In this document: positions 39,951-50,424 of the stretch, piece by piece | Position numbering within the stretch: position 1 is the first letter of the stretch | Layout: every line of letters begins with the position of its first letter | Assembly: GCA_018650795.1 (NCBI GenBank) | Contig: JABIFG010000118.1 | Span: 81,731-145,730 of the forward strand | Direction: 5' to 3' | DNA: 64,000 bases | DNA from: Fidelibacterota bacterium | GTDB taxonomy: Bacteria > Fidelibacterota > UBA8477 > JABMPR01 | Made by a program: the position numbers and the translations under genes | The notes under the pieces: model-generated | What the model was told of the DNA's origin: nothing | Databases searched by the model: none | What the model saw: the letters and a program-made list of their open reading frames with translations, nothing else

Positions 39951-41549
39951 TTATTTATACGGGACATGCTCTTGATCAAAATATTCATTGGTCATGGTCT
40001 TCAGTTTTCTGGATAAAAGAATAATCGCTAACAGGTTGGGTAGTGTCATGAAGCCCAGAGCTGCATCTCCAAATTTCCAGACTGCATCCAGACCAGCAAT
40101 TCCTCCTAAGAAGACGAAGAAGACATAGACGCTGCGATAGGGTAGAATGGCTTTGGGTCCAAACAGGTATTCTGTAGACCGATCACCATAAAATGACCAA
40201 CTGATGGCTGTCGAAAGTGCAAAGAGCAGGATTGAAATGGTAATAATTTTATCACCCCAACCGATCATCCAGCTCAGGCCTTCTTTAAATGCAAAGGAAG
40301 TTAATAAACTGCTATTTAAGAGCTCACGGCCCTCGAAAACTCCTGAAGCTACAATGGAATCTGCCAGGGTTGCATCTTGAACACTGATTCGGACAAAAAA
40401 TTCAGTGTGTTCCCAGGCGCCGGTGGAGATGATAGCCAGTCCTGTTAAGGTACAGATAAGGATAGTGTCAATAAAAGGCCCTAGCATAGCCACAGCACCC
40501 TCTCGCACCGGTTGATTCGTCTTGGCAGTGGAATGGGCAATAGCTGCACTTCCCTGACCGGCTTCATTGGAGTACAATCCTCTTTTAATACCATGGAGCA
40601 TAACCAAAAGCACACCACCGCCAACACCACCTGCCATAGCCGGTGGATTAATGGCCATTTTGAAGATCAAGCCAAATGAGTTTGCGATTTGATCAAAATG
40701 TGAGAGTAGAATTAGTAGCGCAGCAAAAATATAAACTCCAGCCATAATGGGAGCGAGATATCCAGTCACTTTACCAATACGCTTGATTCCACCGATTATT
40801 ACTAGACCCACCAGCGTGGCCATGATCAAACCGTTAATTATTTGCTGAACGGAAACTTCAAATCCCTCAAAAACTAAATGCTTAAGTGTAAGCCAGTGTG
40901 TTGAACCGACCACTTGTGATACTTCAGAGTAAATCTGATCGGAGACGGTGAATGACTGGATGGCGTTTCCAGTCGCCATGGAACAGATGATGGTGAAGGC
41001 GGCAAATGCCACAGCGAGCCATCTCCAATTTTTACCCAGACCGTTTTCAATCGTATACATGGGACCACCAGCGGTATCTCCATTGATGTCCATCTCTCTA
41101 TACTTTAAAGCAAGCGTACTTTCAGCAAATTTTAAAGTGGTTCCAAAAAAGGCAGTAATCCACATCCAGAGCAGAGCTCCGGGTCCACCATAATAGATGG
41201 CAATCCCCACACCAGCTATATTGCCAATCCCTACTGTGGCTGAAAGGGCAGTTGTTAAGGCGCGGAAATGATTCAAGTCACCTTCATCATCCGGATTATC
41301 ATAGATACCCATGGTGACTTGAACTCCATGCCAGAAGCGTTTGATCTGAGGAAATCCAAGATAAATCGTCACATAAATTCCAGAACCAACCAGAGCCAAG
41401 ACCATAAATGGAACCGCCCGCTCAGAGGGAAAAGACCAGATTGCATCAAAGAAATCAACTCCGAATGCATATAGGAAAAACGTGATTGTTGCGAATGCAA
41501 GAATACCAGCAGTAGATCGTTTCATGAAAAACCCTTCTGTGAATAACAT
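39951..41549 (-). CDS. Sodium:alanine symporter (AGCS family)
   Basis: TTALSATVGIGNIAGVGIAIYYGGPGALLWMW; GLYSNEAGQGSAAIAHSTAKTNQPVREG. Confidence 0.93.
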   Translation of the reverse strand: MLFTEGFFMKRSTAGILAFATITFFLYAFGVDFFDAIWSFPSERAVPFMVLALVGSGIYVTIYLGFPQIKRFWHGVQVTMGIYDNPDDEGDLNHFRALTTALSATVGIGNIAGVGIAIYYGGPGALLWMWITAFFGTTLKFAESTLALKYREMDINGDTAGGPMYTIENGLGKNWRWLAVAFAAFTIICSMATGNAIQSFTVSDQIYSEVSQVVGSTHWLTLKHLVFEGFEVSVQQIINGLIMATLVGLVIIGGIKRIGKVTGYLAPIMAGVYIFAALLILLSHFDQIANSFGLIFKMAINPPAMAGGVGGGVLLVMLHGIKRGLYSNEAGQGSAAIAHSTAKTNQPVREGAVAMLGPFIDTILICTLTGLAIISTGAWEHTEFFVRISVQDATLADSIVASGVFEGRELLNSSLLTSFAFKEGLSWMIGWGDKIITISILLFALSTAISWSFYGDRSTEYLFGPKAILPYRSVYVFFVFLGGIAGLDAVWKFGDAALGFMTLPNLLAIILLSRKLKTMTNEYFDQEHVPYK

Positions 41550-41677
41550 GTGGTGACTATTGGCGGCTTTATTTTAAAGCTGAAGTGGGTTGGGGAAAGG
41601 AAAAATTTATATCAATTGTAGTTCTGAGTTTAGGGTCACTAGAGGCAGAGCCCACCGAAGTCCATGATCTGCGCAAT

Positions 41678-41712
41678 GGTCTGGACATTTCGGTGAACTC
41701 AATGTCCAGACC
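41678..41712 (-). repeat. REP-like hairpin 3' of the BtuG-like gene
   Basis: ggtctggacatt ttcggtgaactc-loop aatgtccagacc: perfect 12-bp stem, 8 nt beyond the stop at 41721. Confidence 0.55.
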
Positions 41713-41720
41713 GGCTGGGA

Positions 41721-43070
41721 CTACTTGATCAAATTAAGTTTAATAACCGATTTGGTTGAACCAGTACTCAAAAATGCAAAGTAGATACCACTGGGAACGC
41801 CTCTTCCAAGATCATTGGTGCCATTCCAGGTCAGTGTATAATTTCCCTGTTCCAGTGCCGAATTCATCAGGGTCGTAACCAATTGCCCCTGCGCATTATA
41901 TAATCTCAAAGTAGTTTGGCCCGCCTCTTCAAGCTGAAAAGGGATACTGGTGCTTGGATTGAAAGGATTGGGGAAGGCATTTCCCAGCGCGTTTGAACTG
42001 GGAAGTTCTGGTGCATCATCCAGGGCAACTACATTCGCATCATAAAACACCACATCATCAGGGAGGGCGCCTACCGTAAAACTTGACAGGCTCTGCCCAT
42101 CCAATGAGTAGATCTCAAGTATATCAGGGGCAACATAATCGCTGGAACCAACAATAATACTGCCATTCTGAACATTAAAGGAGATGAAGTCATCGGTATG
42201 CGCTATGGCCTGATCTGTTACTAAATTTAGATCAGAATCAAGCGGTACGATGGAGCTGGCATAGGTACGATGGGGCACATCATTAATAATTGCGATATCA
42301 ACTCGATCACTATTGTAGGTGCCCTGGTCGACAGCCAGGATAGCTCCTGTTTGTAGATCGATTCTGGAAGTCCCGGTAAAAATCTCCCAGGCATCATTGT
42401 AGTAAACCGAGGTCACATAGAGATTATTGTTGGAGAGAGCCATTGACCCAGGACCAGGAGTTACCTCATATGTCTCAATCACTTCCGGAGTCGGTGAACT
42501 AATATCCAATTGGATTACCCTATTATCTGAGCTATAGTCAGCCTGGATGTTCATGGAAACGAACAATTGATCGCCATCAATCAGCAATTCCTCAGGGAGA
42601 CCAGCCATGAGAAAGGTATCCACCACTGTATTCGTAGTGAGATCAATAATAAGGAGTGCTTCAAGACTCCAACTACTTATGAATCCACGTTCCGGGGATC
42701 TTTGAATTTTCATGTAACGGGGGCTGGCACCGGCGAGATCAATATCTTCTAACTGGCTGGGACCATTTTCTAAATCCAGAACCCGAACTTTATGCGAGTT
42801 ATTCATGATGATGTACAATTTATGATCGTAAAGTGAGAAGGATTGACCCACATCACCCAGGGGATTGCTCCCCGTATCCCAAATCAGGGGGCCATCCAAA
42901 GTCGCAAGAGATTCATCAAGGGACCATAAGGATGAATTTGCTTGCCCGAAGTTGCCTTCACAAAGAACGTAATAATCTCCAGCAATCGAAGGCTTAATGA
43001 TGAGGAATAAGAGGGTAGTAAGAATTAATGATCGTAAGATTGTCTTCACAGTTGTTTCCTTGTCTATCAT
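41721..43070 (-). CDS. BtuG-like/YncE-type beta-propeller with T9SS-type C-terminal sorting domain
   Basis: Signal peptide; YYVLCEGNFGQANSSLWSLDES...GDVGQSFSLYDHKLYIIMNNSHKVRVLDLENG (DUF5074/YncE-like); C-terminus NAFPNPFNPSTSIPFQLEEAGQTTLRLYNAQGQLV...GVPSGIYFAFLS. Confidence 0.78.
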   Translation of the reverse strand: MIDKETTVKTILRSLILTTLLFLIIKPSIAGDYYVLCEGNFGQANSSLWSLDESLATLDGPLIWDTGSNPLGDVGQSFSLYDHKLYIIMNNSHKVRVLDLENGPSQLEDIDLAGASPRYMKIQRSPERGFISSWSLEALLIIDLTTNTVVDTFLMAGLPEELLIDGDQLFVSMNIQADYSSDNRVIQLDISSPTPEVIETYEVTPGPGSMALSNNNLYVTSVYYNDAWEIFTGTSRIDLQTGAILAVDQGTYNSDRVDIAIINDVPHRTYASSIVPLDSDLNLVTDQAIAHTDDFISFNVQNGSIIVGSSDYVAPDILEIYSLDGQSLSSFTVGALPDDVVFYDANVVALDDAPELPSSNALGNAFPNPFNPSTSIPFQLEEAGQTTLRLYNAQGQLVTTLMNSALEQGNYTLTWNGTNDLGRGVPSGIYFAFLSTGSTKSVIKLNLIK

Positions 43071-43113
43071 TTGATGTATTCGTTTATGGAGATACTAAAT
43101 AAAGTCTCTGCTA

Positions 43114-45237
43114 TCATTCAAAATTAAAGGTGGCAGTAACGCGCATTGAGCGTCCGGGTTCAGGATACCCGCGTATGCTTTCATACTGGACATCCAGTAG
43201 ATTATCGCCAGCAATTACCAGGGTAAGCCCTCCAAAAGCGGCACTCCAGGTGTGTGCTACACTTAATGACCATAATTCTGCAGCTTTCAGGATCGTGTCC
43301 AGGGGATAATCATACATGCTGATCCGATCAGATACATAATTATACTGGAGGTTGATTTCAAATTTTGATGGAGACCAGTTTATTCCGAAAGCTGATGTTT
43401 GAGTGGGGGCATAGCGCATGGGTTTCTGACGAATCTCATCAAAGGTATGAATCAGGCTGAGATGAGCAAAAGTCGAGAGCCGCCAAAGGGGCTTGTTCAG
43501 TTGCCAGATAAGCTTGCTGCTCTCCCGATCAGCAGACTGAACATTTTCTGGTTGCCAGTAAGAGTGAACCGGCATCCATTGGATCAAATTGGCACTTTCT
43601 TTCTTTTGCCACTGGAACATGAACTGACCCAGATCGTCGAGGTCAAATTGTATTTGGGCAGTTGTTACCTGAGTCTCCTCTGCTAGGAGATCTGGATTGC
43701 CGCCTGGCCACCAATACAGATCATTAAAACTAGGGTAACGATACATATCTCCCCGGCTGGCAGCAATTTTTGTCAATGGTCCCCACCTAAGTGGAATCTG
43801 AATCTGGAGGTCTGCCAGGACTTGCTCAAATAGACCCGGACTTGCCTGGAATTTCAAAGATGGGACAACCTTAAGGTTTTTGATCAGTTGAAAGCCAGGC
43901 TTAATTGACGCGGCATAGCTCATCCGTTTATGAGCACTTGTTGCGCTACTCTGGATCTCATCCTGACTTAATGCGAGATCAGTGAGCAATTCGATTCCCC
44001 TGGCATAGGATTGCATATTACTGATATTCAAGTGGTAACTGGAGAGCTTATGATCACTATCCAGATTTAATAATGGATTAACATAATTTTCATGAGAATT
44101 ACGTAACGAAAGCTGCAAACGGGTGCTGCCTGAGGGACGAATCCAACTCAGAGCAAACCCAATGAGTTTGAGTTGATCCTCCCGATGGGACAAGGTGTCT
44201 GGTGACCAAACCAGGCCAGCAACTCCACGGGATTGTTGTGACTCAAGAGCAGTCAACTGCCAGAACAGATCTGGACGAAGCATCTTACGTAGTTTTAATG
44301 AGACAAAACGCTGGTCCAGGTCATTATTTTTACGAAAACTGCTTTCGTGATCCCAGAATACTCTGTAGTTGCCTGCTTCACGACGTTGCCCAAATTGAAG
44401 TGAGGTCCAAATACCGGAAATTTGCTTTCTGAGATTAACATCGTATGCCTGATGACCAAAACTACCATTACTGATACTCAAGTGACTCTTTTGCTCCCCG
44501 GATCCCAACTTGACGATCCCATCACTTCCTCCGCTCGTGCTGTGGGAAATATCATAGGGGATGTAACTCATCCTTTCCACAAAGGGGAGTGGGAGTTGTG
44601 AGATGTCAGCTTCTCCATTTTGGGCCGAGGTAATATCGATACCATCGATTAATACTTTTGTGTGAGAACTGGGACCTCCATCCATACTTAGGGTACTGAT
44701 ACCTGCTGGTCCCCCATAACTTTTGATGGAAATTCCTGGAATGCGCCCAAGCATTTTGCTATGATCAATACTGCCAGATCCACTGGATTTAGAAAAGCGG
44801 CTGATTGGGGCTAGAACTGTTCCCGTAGGTGATTTATTCTCAGCCAGGATTTCAATACTCTCCAGGGAGAGAATGACTGGGGAAAGTCTGATGTTACTAT
44901 CTCGGAGAAGTGATTTTATGGAAAAAGTTTGGCTCTCATATCCAATGCGCTGCACCATAACGGAGTCATTTTCTGAGAGTTGAGCTGAGTACCAGAAGTA
45001 ACCATTCTCATCGGATAGAATAAATACGTTTGAGGGTGTAAATATAAGCGATACAAACGGAATAGATTGACTGTCCTGGTCAAGCGTCTGGCCGTAGATT
45101 GTGTGATGAATAGGTAGAGTCGCAGGGGCTGAAAAGGCAGAGAGAAAAGAAAAGTGCAACAATAACAGAGCATAAAAAAAGCCCCGTCTCAAGTTGGGGC
45201 TTTTTTTTGAATGTGTCCTGGTTCTCAGGCGCATCAT
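43114..45237 (-). CDS. TonB-dependent receptor, BtuB-like cobalamin receptor
   Basis: N-terminal carboxypeptidase-regulatory-like domain, plug (IPGISIKSYGGPAGISTLSMDGGPSSHTKVLIDGIDITSAQNGEADISQLP), beta-barrel; C-term ends in F-E; downstream of a cobalamin riboswitch. Confidence 0.87.
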   Translation of the reverse strand: MMRLRTRTHSKKSPNLRRGFFYALLLLHFSFLSAFSAPATLPIHHTIYGQTLDQDSQSIPFVSLIFTPSNVFILSDENGYFWYSAQLSENDSVMVQRIGYESQTFSIKSLLRDSNIRLSPVILSLESIEILAENKSPTGTVLAPISRFSKSSGSGSIDHSKMLGRIPGISIKSYGGPAGISTLSMDGGPSSHTKVLIDGIDITSAQNGEADISQLPLPFVERMSYIPYDISHSTSGGSDGIVKLGSGEQKSHLSISNGSFGHQAYDVNLRKQISGIWTSLQFGQRREAGNYRVFWDHESSFRKNNDLDQRFVSLKLRKMLRPDLFWQLTALESQQSRGVAGLVWSPDTLSHREDQLKLIGFALSWIRPSGSTRLQLSLRNSHENYVNPLLNLDSDHKLSSYHLNISNMQSYARGIELLTDLALSQDEIQSSATSAHKRMSYAASIKPGFQLIKNLKVVPSLKFQASPGLFEQVLADLQIQIPLRWGPLTKIAASRGDMYRYPSFNDLYWWPGGNPDLLAEETQVTTAQIQFDLDDLGQFMFQWQKKESANLIQWMPVHSYWQPENVQSADRESSKLIWQLNKPLWRLSTFAHLSLIHTFDEIRQKPMRYAPTQTSAFGINWSPSKFEINLQYNYVSDRISMYDYPLDTILKAAELWSLSVAHTWSAAFGGLTLVIAGDNLLDVQYESIRGYPEPGRSMRVTATFNFE
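45173..45208 (-). terminator. Intrinsic terminator (riboswitch expression platform) inside the 5' coding region of btuB-like gene
   Basis: Minus strand aaaaaaaagccccaacttgagacggggcttttttt. Confidence 0.7.
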
Positions 45238-45274
45238 GCAGGTCCCTTTTCTCGCGAAGGTTCATGGTAATTCT

Positions 45275-45430
45275 CTTAGACAAGTATCCTGACTTCCAGA
45301 TCATCCTCCGCTGACGCCTTCCCTCAATTTGAAGTGGCCTTTATCAGCATTGTCCCTGGTTACAGTAGCGCGACTGTGCCCGACTTTCACGGGCTTCCTT
45401 GTGCTAGGAGACGTTTACAAAAATCAGTCT
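45275..45430 (-). ncRNA. Cobalamin (AdoCbl-type) riboswitch
   Basis: Minus strand: ...ggaagcccgtgaaagtcgggcacagtcgcgctactgtaacc...gccact...gggaaggcg...ctggaagtcaggatacttgtc; matches the conserved B12-box architecture. Confidence 0.93.
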
Positions 45431-45469
45431 TACGTTATCCGGTGGTGCATGCTTTGTCAATCGATATGT

Positions 45470-46615
45470 TTAATACATCACAAATTTAGCGAGACGTCCA
45501 TCTAAACCGCCATTTCTCAACGGTCGTTTCCATTCAGGGCGCAGGCCAATATTTTTCAAGTATTTCCGTTCACCGAAATAGATATAGACCTCACTTCCTG
45601 TACATTTCTGCTTCATCCAATCGCCCATTTCCTTATACATGGTGGATAAATCTTCACCAGTTTGCAGCCGAATGCCATAAGGTGGATTCATGACCAGAGT
45701 GGCTCCCTGGGGAATTGTAATCTCCTGGTAATCTTTACGATGGGTGTAGATCTCGACTCCACGTGGTAAGTGGGAGAGATTTCGTTTGGCCACTCTCAGG
45801 GCACTGGGGTCCACATCAGATGCTTGAATGGGAATATCCTCGGGGGCATCAAAGGCGCTATCCATCTCTTTGCGTACATGTGTCCAGAGACCCCTGTTGA
45901 AATCGGGCATTTTCATAAACCCAAATCTTTTTCGAAAATAGCCTGAGGGAAGGTTGGTGAGTGACATATAAGCTTCAGCGGGGAGGGTCCCTGAGCCACA
46001 CATAGGATCAATAAATGTGGTCTTACCATCCCATTTGGTCATTTGAATAATGGCTGCGGCCAGAGTTTCCTGCATAGGAGCTTCCACTGTATCCAGACGA
46101 TAACCCCTGCGATGCAATGAGCCTCCACTGGTATCCAGACTGATAACAGCCCGATTGTTCTCAATATGGAGATTGAACCAGATGTCAGGATATTTTGACT
46201 CAACATTGGGTCGACGTTTCGTTTTCTCCCGAAAACGATCTACAATGGCATCCTTCAGCTTGAGTGAAGCATATTGTGAATGAGTGATTGCACTATTACT
46301 GACCTGGGAAAATATGGCAAAGGTCTGATCAGCTCCGAAGAGCTCTTCCCAGGGGATTTCCATGGCGGTCTTGTACAGATATTTTGTGCTGTGACAATCA
46401 AAGGAGATCAGAGGTGCTAATATTCTGGTAAGCAGTCTCGAACCATAATTAATTCTATAAATGGCTTCTGTATCCGCAGTGAACTGTAAACCTCTGAAAC
46501 GTTGATTAACTTTGGAAGCACCGAGATTTTCAATCTCGGAAGCGGCCATTTCTTCGAGACCGTTGGCTACCTGAGCAAAATAGCTATTGGTCTTCTGATA
46601 TTGGAAATTCATCAA
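45470..46615 (-). CDS. THUMP-domain class I SAM RNA methyltransferase (RlmL-like)
   Basis: FAQVANGLEEMAASEIENLG, TTFIDPMCGSGTLPAEAYM, LVMNPPYGIRL. Confidence 0.88.
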   Translation of the reverse strand: MMNFQYQKTNSYFAQVANGLEEMAASEIENLGASKVNQRFRGLQFTADTEAIYRINYGSRLLTRILAPLISFDCHSTKYLYKTAMEIPWEELFGADQTFAIFSQVSNSAITHSQYASLKLKDAIVDRFREKTKRRPNVESKYPDIWFNLHIENNRAVISLDTSGGSLHRRGYRLDTVEAPMQETLAAAIIQMTKWDGKTTFIDPMCGSGTLPAEAYMSLTNLPSGYFRKRFGFMKMPDFNRGLWTHVRKEMDSAFDAPEDIPIQASDVDPSALRVAKRNLSHLPRGVEIYTHRKDYQEITIPQGATLVMNPPYGIRLQTGEDLSTMYKEMGDWMKQKCTGSEVYIYFGERKYLKNIGLRPEWKRPLRNGGLDGRLAKFVMY

Positions 46616-48444
46616 TCGTCAATTCGTTTTTCTTTCCTCATTTGGGAAAGACGTTTTTGTGGATCAAGTTCCATTTTGCGGATACGAATATTGTCTGGAG
46701 TGATCTCGACCAGTTCATTCTCGGAAATAAATTCAATCGACTCATCTAAGGTCATTAAATGTGGTTTTCTAAGCGTCACCGTAGCATCCGCATTAGCACT
46801 ACGCATATTGGTCAGTTTTTTCTCACGTGTTATGTTCACATCCAAGTCTCCAGGACGATTTCGCTCACCAATAACCATTCCACCATAAACATGGGTTCCC
46901 ACTTCAATTTGGAGCTCCCCACGATCTTCCATACTTAGACTTGCATAAGCTGTGACTTTGCCAGGACGATCTGAAACAAGAGCGCCAGTATTTCTTTGGG
47001 GGATAGGTCCAAACCATGGTTCATAACCTTCCATGATGGTATTCATCACACCTGCACCTTTTGTATCGGTCATAAAGGTGGTACGAAAACCAATCAGTCC
47101 TCTGGATGGAATCCTGAATTCCAGGTTCACACGACCACTTCCATGATTGATGATATTGACCATTCGCCCTTTACGGATTGATAGTTTTTCGGACATGACT
47201 CCCACAAAATCTTCAGGAATATCCAGATAAAGCATTTCAACGGGTTCCGAAACCTTCCCATCTATTTCTTTGGTGATAACACGGGGTTTGGAAACCATAA
47301 ACTCATAGCCTTCGCGACGCATGGTCTCGATAAGCACTGCCATTTGCAGCTCACCACGTCCTCTAACTTCAAAGGCATCCGCCCGACCCTTGATCTGCTC
47401 AATTTGTAAGGCCACGTTGAGACGCATTTCCTTATCCAAACGGGCAAGAATGTGTCTGGAAGTCAGGTATTTACCATCCTGGCCTGCAAAGGGGCTTGTG
47501 TTGACATAGAAAATCATCGATACCGTCGGTTCATCTACATGAATACGTGGCAACAATGCTGGATTTTCGATTGAGGTGATCGTATCACCAATTGTAATGC
47601 TATCAATGCCAGCAAAGGCGATGATATCACCTGCTTCAACTTCCTCAACCTGCTGGCGACGAAGTCCCTCAAAAGTATATAGGGCTGAAAATTTTACATT
47701 AGGTGTCTGTTTGTGTTCACCTGCCAGTAGATAGTTGGTACCCATCTTGAGCGCGCCGTTCTTCAGTCGACCGATAGCAATCTGTCCGACATAGGCATCA
47801 TAATCAAGATTGGCAATGAGGAATTGAGGTACATGATCATCGATGGCCTCAGGACCCTGGATATAGTCAATAATGGTATCGAAGAGTGGACGCAGATCAG
47901 TTGAACCATCTTCAAGCTCTGCATGAGCTACACCATCCTTGGCGATTGTATATAATATGGGGAAGTCGATCTGCTCTTCTGTTGCATCCAGATCAATAAA
48001 TAGATCAAAGACTTCATCGATGACTTCAGCAATTCGTGAATCAGCTCGATCAATTTTATTGATGACCAGGATGATACGCAGATCTTTTTCCAGAGCTTTT
48101 TTAACTACAAATCTTGTTTGAGGTAGGGGGCCTTCGCTGGCATCAACCAACAGCATAGCTCCATCCACAAGGTTTAATCCACGCTCAACTTCGCCGCCAA
48201 AATCGGCGTGTCCCGGTGTATCAATGATATTGATTTTTACACCGGAGTATTCAATAGCAGTATTTTTTGCGCTAATGGTAATACCGCGTTCTCGTTCCAG
48301 ATCCATATTGTCCATGACTCTATCCGTGAGCTCCTGATTCTCACGAAAAATTCCGCTCTGTCTTAGCATACCATCAACCAGAGTGGTTTTGCCATGATCA
48401 ACGTGAGCAATGATGGCGATATTTCTAAAATTCTCTTTGCGCAT
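46612..48444 (-). CDS. typA: Translational GTPase TypA/BipA
   Basis: [78 protein letters not shown]. Confidence 0.95.
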   Translation of the reverse strand: MRKENFRNIAIIAHVDHGKTTLVDGMLRQSGIFRENQELTDRVMDNMDLERERGITISAKNTAIEYSGVKINIIDTPGHADFGGEVERGLNLVDGAMLLVDASEGPLPQTRFVVKKALEKDLRIILVINKIDRADSRIAEVIDEVFDLFIDLDATEEQIDFPILYTIAKDGVAHAELEDGSTDLRPLFDTIIDYIQGPEAIDDHVPQFLIANLDYDAYVGQIAIGRLKNGALKMGTNYLLAGEHKQTPNVKFSALYTFEGLRRQQVEEVEAGDIIAFAGIDSITIGDTITSIENPALLPRIHVDEPTVSMIFYVNTSPFAGQDGKYLTSRHILARLDKEMRLNVALQIEQIKGRADAFEVRGRGELQMAVLIETMRREGYEFMVSKPRVITKEIDGKVSEPVEMLYLDIPEDFVGVMSEKLSIRKGRMVNIINHGSGRVNLEFRIPSRGLIGFRTTFMTDTKGAGVMNTIMEGYEPWFGPIPQRNTGALVSDRPGKVTAYASLSMEDRGELQIEVGTHVYGGMVIGERNRPGDLDVNITREKKLTNMRSANADATVTLRKPHLMTLDESIEFISENELVEITPDNIRIRKMELDPQKRLSQMRKEKRIDD

Positions 48445-48666
48445 TTATGTCCTTTCAACGTGGATTTCCCCATCGGAAACACCACAAAATTAAACAGTTA
48501 AAAAAGCGCGTGCAGGATGCATTCTAATGCTGCTGATTACAATGAAAAAATGAATTCGCCTAGTCTTTAAATTGAATTAAAGCAAGCCGTTGGAATGTGT
48601 GAATAGATTAATTACTTTGGTCAAGCTCAATAACATGACCTGGTGTAATTTTGTGGGAGGCTCAGC

Positions 48667-49257
48667 ATGACTGAAATGTATCTCGAAATGGTCGAACTAT
48701 TCTTTATTGTAGGTGCCTTATTTGCACTCGGTATGGGTTCGATTTTATTCTATAAACCGGAACAGATATCCAATTGGTCCACATCAGGTAATAAGTGGTA
48801 TTCAGGAAGAAAAAGCACCAAACCTCTAGATGTTATGCATGAGACAGATTCATTTTACTTCAGTAATCATGTACCCGTAGGTGTGACGATGATGATTGTT
48901 TCTCTGATCGGATTGTTTTTAATCATAACGCGCATGCCCGATGCGAATGAAGTGCTTGCCTCGACCCATGACATTGAAATGGGTATGGGTTTGGGGATAC
49001 TACTGGAATCAATAAAGTGGTTTCTCATCGTTAGCATCATTTTGGGATTCCCCGTCTGGGGATTTCTGGCCTTTAGTCCTGATAAATTGAAACATATCAA
49101 CAAGACGCTTAATAAATGGGTATCAACTCGACTCATCCTACTCCCGCTAGAAAAGATGAACCATGGCTTTGATAATTTTGTGCTACATTACCATCGATTT
49201 TTTGGTGCTATCTTTATCCTTGGAGCAGCATTTATTCTATTCAAATTCCTGGTATGA
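48667..49257 (+). CDS. Hypothetical membrane protein
   Basis: 196 aa with several TM segments, good ATG/RBS (gtgggaggctcagcATG). Confidence 0.6.
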   Translation: MTEMYLEMVELFFIVGALFALGMGSILFYKPEQISNWSTSGNKWYSGRKSTKPLDVMHETDSFYFSNHVPVGVTMMIVSLIGLFLIITRMPDANEVLASTHDIEMGMGLGILLESIKWFLIVSIILGFPVWGFLAFSPDKLKHINKTLNKWVSTRLILLPLEKMNHGFDNFVLHYHRFFGAIFILGAAFILFKFLV

Positions 49258-49306
49258 GTAAAAACACCCAAAACAGACTTCACATCTCGCCTTACTCCAA
49301 GCAAGT

Positions 49307-50029
49307 ATGAGTAAAAAAGTTTATGCTGTATTCCAGGGACATCAACCTGGTCTTTTTGATTCCTGGGATGAAGCTTCTCTCCAGGTAAAAGGATTCAAAG
49401 GCGCAACTTATAAAAGTTTTCCCAGCCAGGCCGCTGCTATTGCATGGCTCCGGGAATGCGTTCTAAATGCAAAAGAACCAGTAGCCCAAATTCTTATTGA
49501 TCTTATCAAGGCACAAACTGACAATGGATCAAACACCTCAAATTTATCCCTCACAAAACCCAACGGGAAAATCATCATTCACACTGATGGCGGAGCGTCT
49601 CCCAACCCGGGGGTAGGGGGCTACGGTGTGGTCCTGCAACAAGGTAAGCGGCGCAAAGAGTTATCTGCAGGATACCAATTAACCACCAATAACCGCATGG
49701 AAATGATGGCCGTAATTGTTGCTTTGCAGTCGCTGAATGGATCCTCTGAAGTTCTTCTGCATACGGATTCAAAATATGTTGTTGATTCCATCACCAAACG
49801 CTGGGTTTATGGCTGGAAACAACGGGGCTGGAAGAAGTCAGACGGTAAGCGCCCTGTAAATGTAGATCTCTGGGAAGTCCTCATCGAATTGCTTGATGGA
49901 CATCAGGTTGAATTCCGTTGGGTCAAGGGTCATGCCGGTAATATTGAAAATGAGCGCTGCGATGCTCTGGTTACTGAGGCTAGAAAAATGAAAAACCTCT
50001 TGGTGGATACTGGTTATAAAGCATTCTGA
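49307..50029 (+). CDS. rnhA: Ribonuclease HI with N-terminal caulimovirus-viroplasmin domain
   Basis: KKVYAVFQGHQPGLFDSWDEASLQVKGFKGATYKSFPSQAAAIAWL; IIIHTDGGASPNPGVGGYGVVL...LHTDSKYVVDSI...VKGHAGNIENERCD. Confidence 0.93.
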   Translation: MSKKVYAVFQGHQPGLFDSWDEASLQVKGFKGATYKSFPSQAAAIAWLRECVLNAKEPVAQILIDLIKAQTDNGSNTSNLSLTKPNGKIIIHTDGGASPNPGVGGYGVVLQQGKRRKELSAGYQLTTNNRMEMMAVIVALQSLNGSSEVLLHTDSKYVVDSITKRWVYGWKQRGWKKSDGKRPVNVDLWEVLIELLDGHQVEFRWVKGHAGNIENERCDALVTEARKMKNLLVDTGYKAF

Positions 50030-50068
50030 AGGGGTACTAACCTTAAGTGGGGAAGGGAGTTTGTATCA

Positions 50069-50302
50069 ATGAAGCATATTCACTTATTATGGATCATACT
50101 CGTTCTAGGTTTTATCCTTTTCAATTGCAGCGGTTCTGAAAATCTAGCTACAAGTGATCAACAGACACTGCGGCTTCCTGGAATGCCTGCTCCAGCGGAT
50201 AGTGCTGAATTTTTAGAACCCGATGGTTTGATTGGGGTTGAGACAGAAGAGTCATCAAAATCCTATAATGTCTTGGATAGCATCCTGGTTGCACCCAACT
50301 AA
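50069..50302 (+). CDS. Small hypothetical lipoprotein
   Basis: Lipobox LGFILFNCSGS. Confidence 0.6.
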   Translation: MKHIHLLWIILVLGFILFNCSGSENLATSDQQTLRLPGMPAPADSAEFLEPDGLIGVETEESSKSYNVLDSILVAPN

Positions 50303-50364
50303 GGCAGGTCAATAGTTACTGCACCAGCTTTTCAGATTTTCTTATAAGATGGAATAAATTGGGT

Positions 50365-50400
50365 AAAAAAAACGCCGGTACTCCTGAGGAGACCGGCGTC
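50365..50400 (-). terminator. Intrinsic terminator for csp gene
   Basis: acgccggtactcctgaggagaccggcgt with A tract on + strand (T tract on -). Confidence 0.75.
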
Positions 50401-50424
50401 TTATAAATTCTTTAATATAAAGAA

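Noticed and set aside
45080-45304. 74-aa minus-strand ORF MIWKSGYLSKRITMNLREKRDL...
   Set aside because: Overlaps the riboswitch 3' end and the btuB-like start; no family similarity; explained as out-of-frame reading of regulatory sequence.
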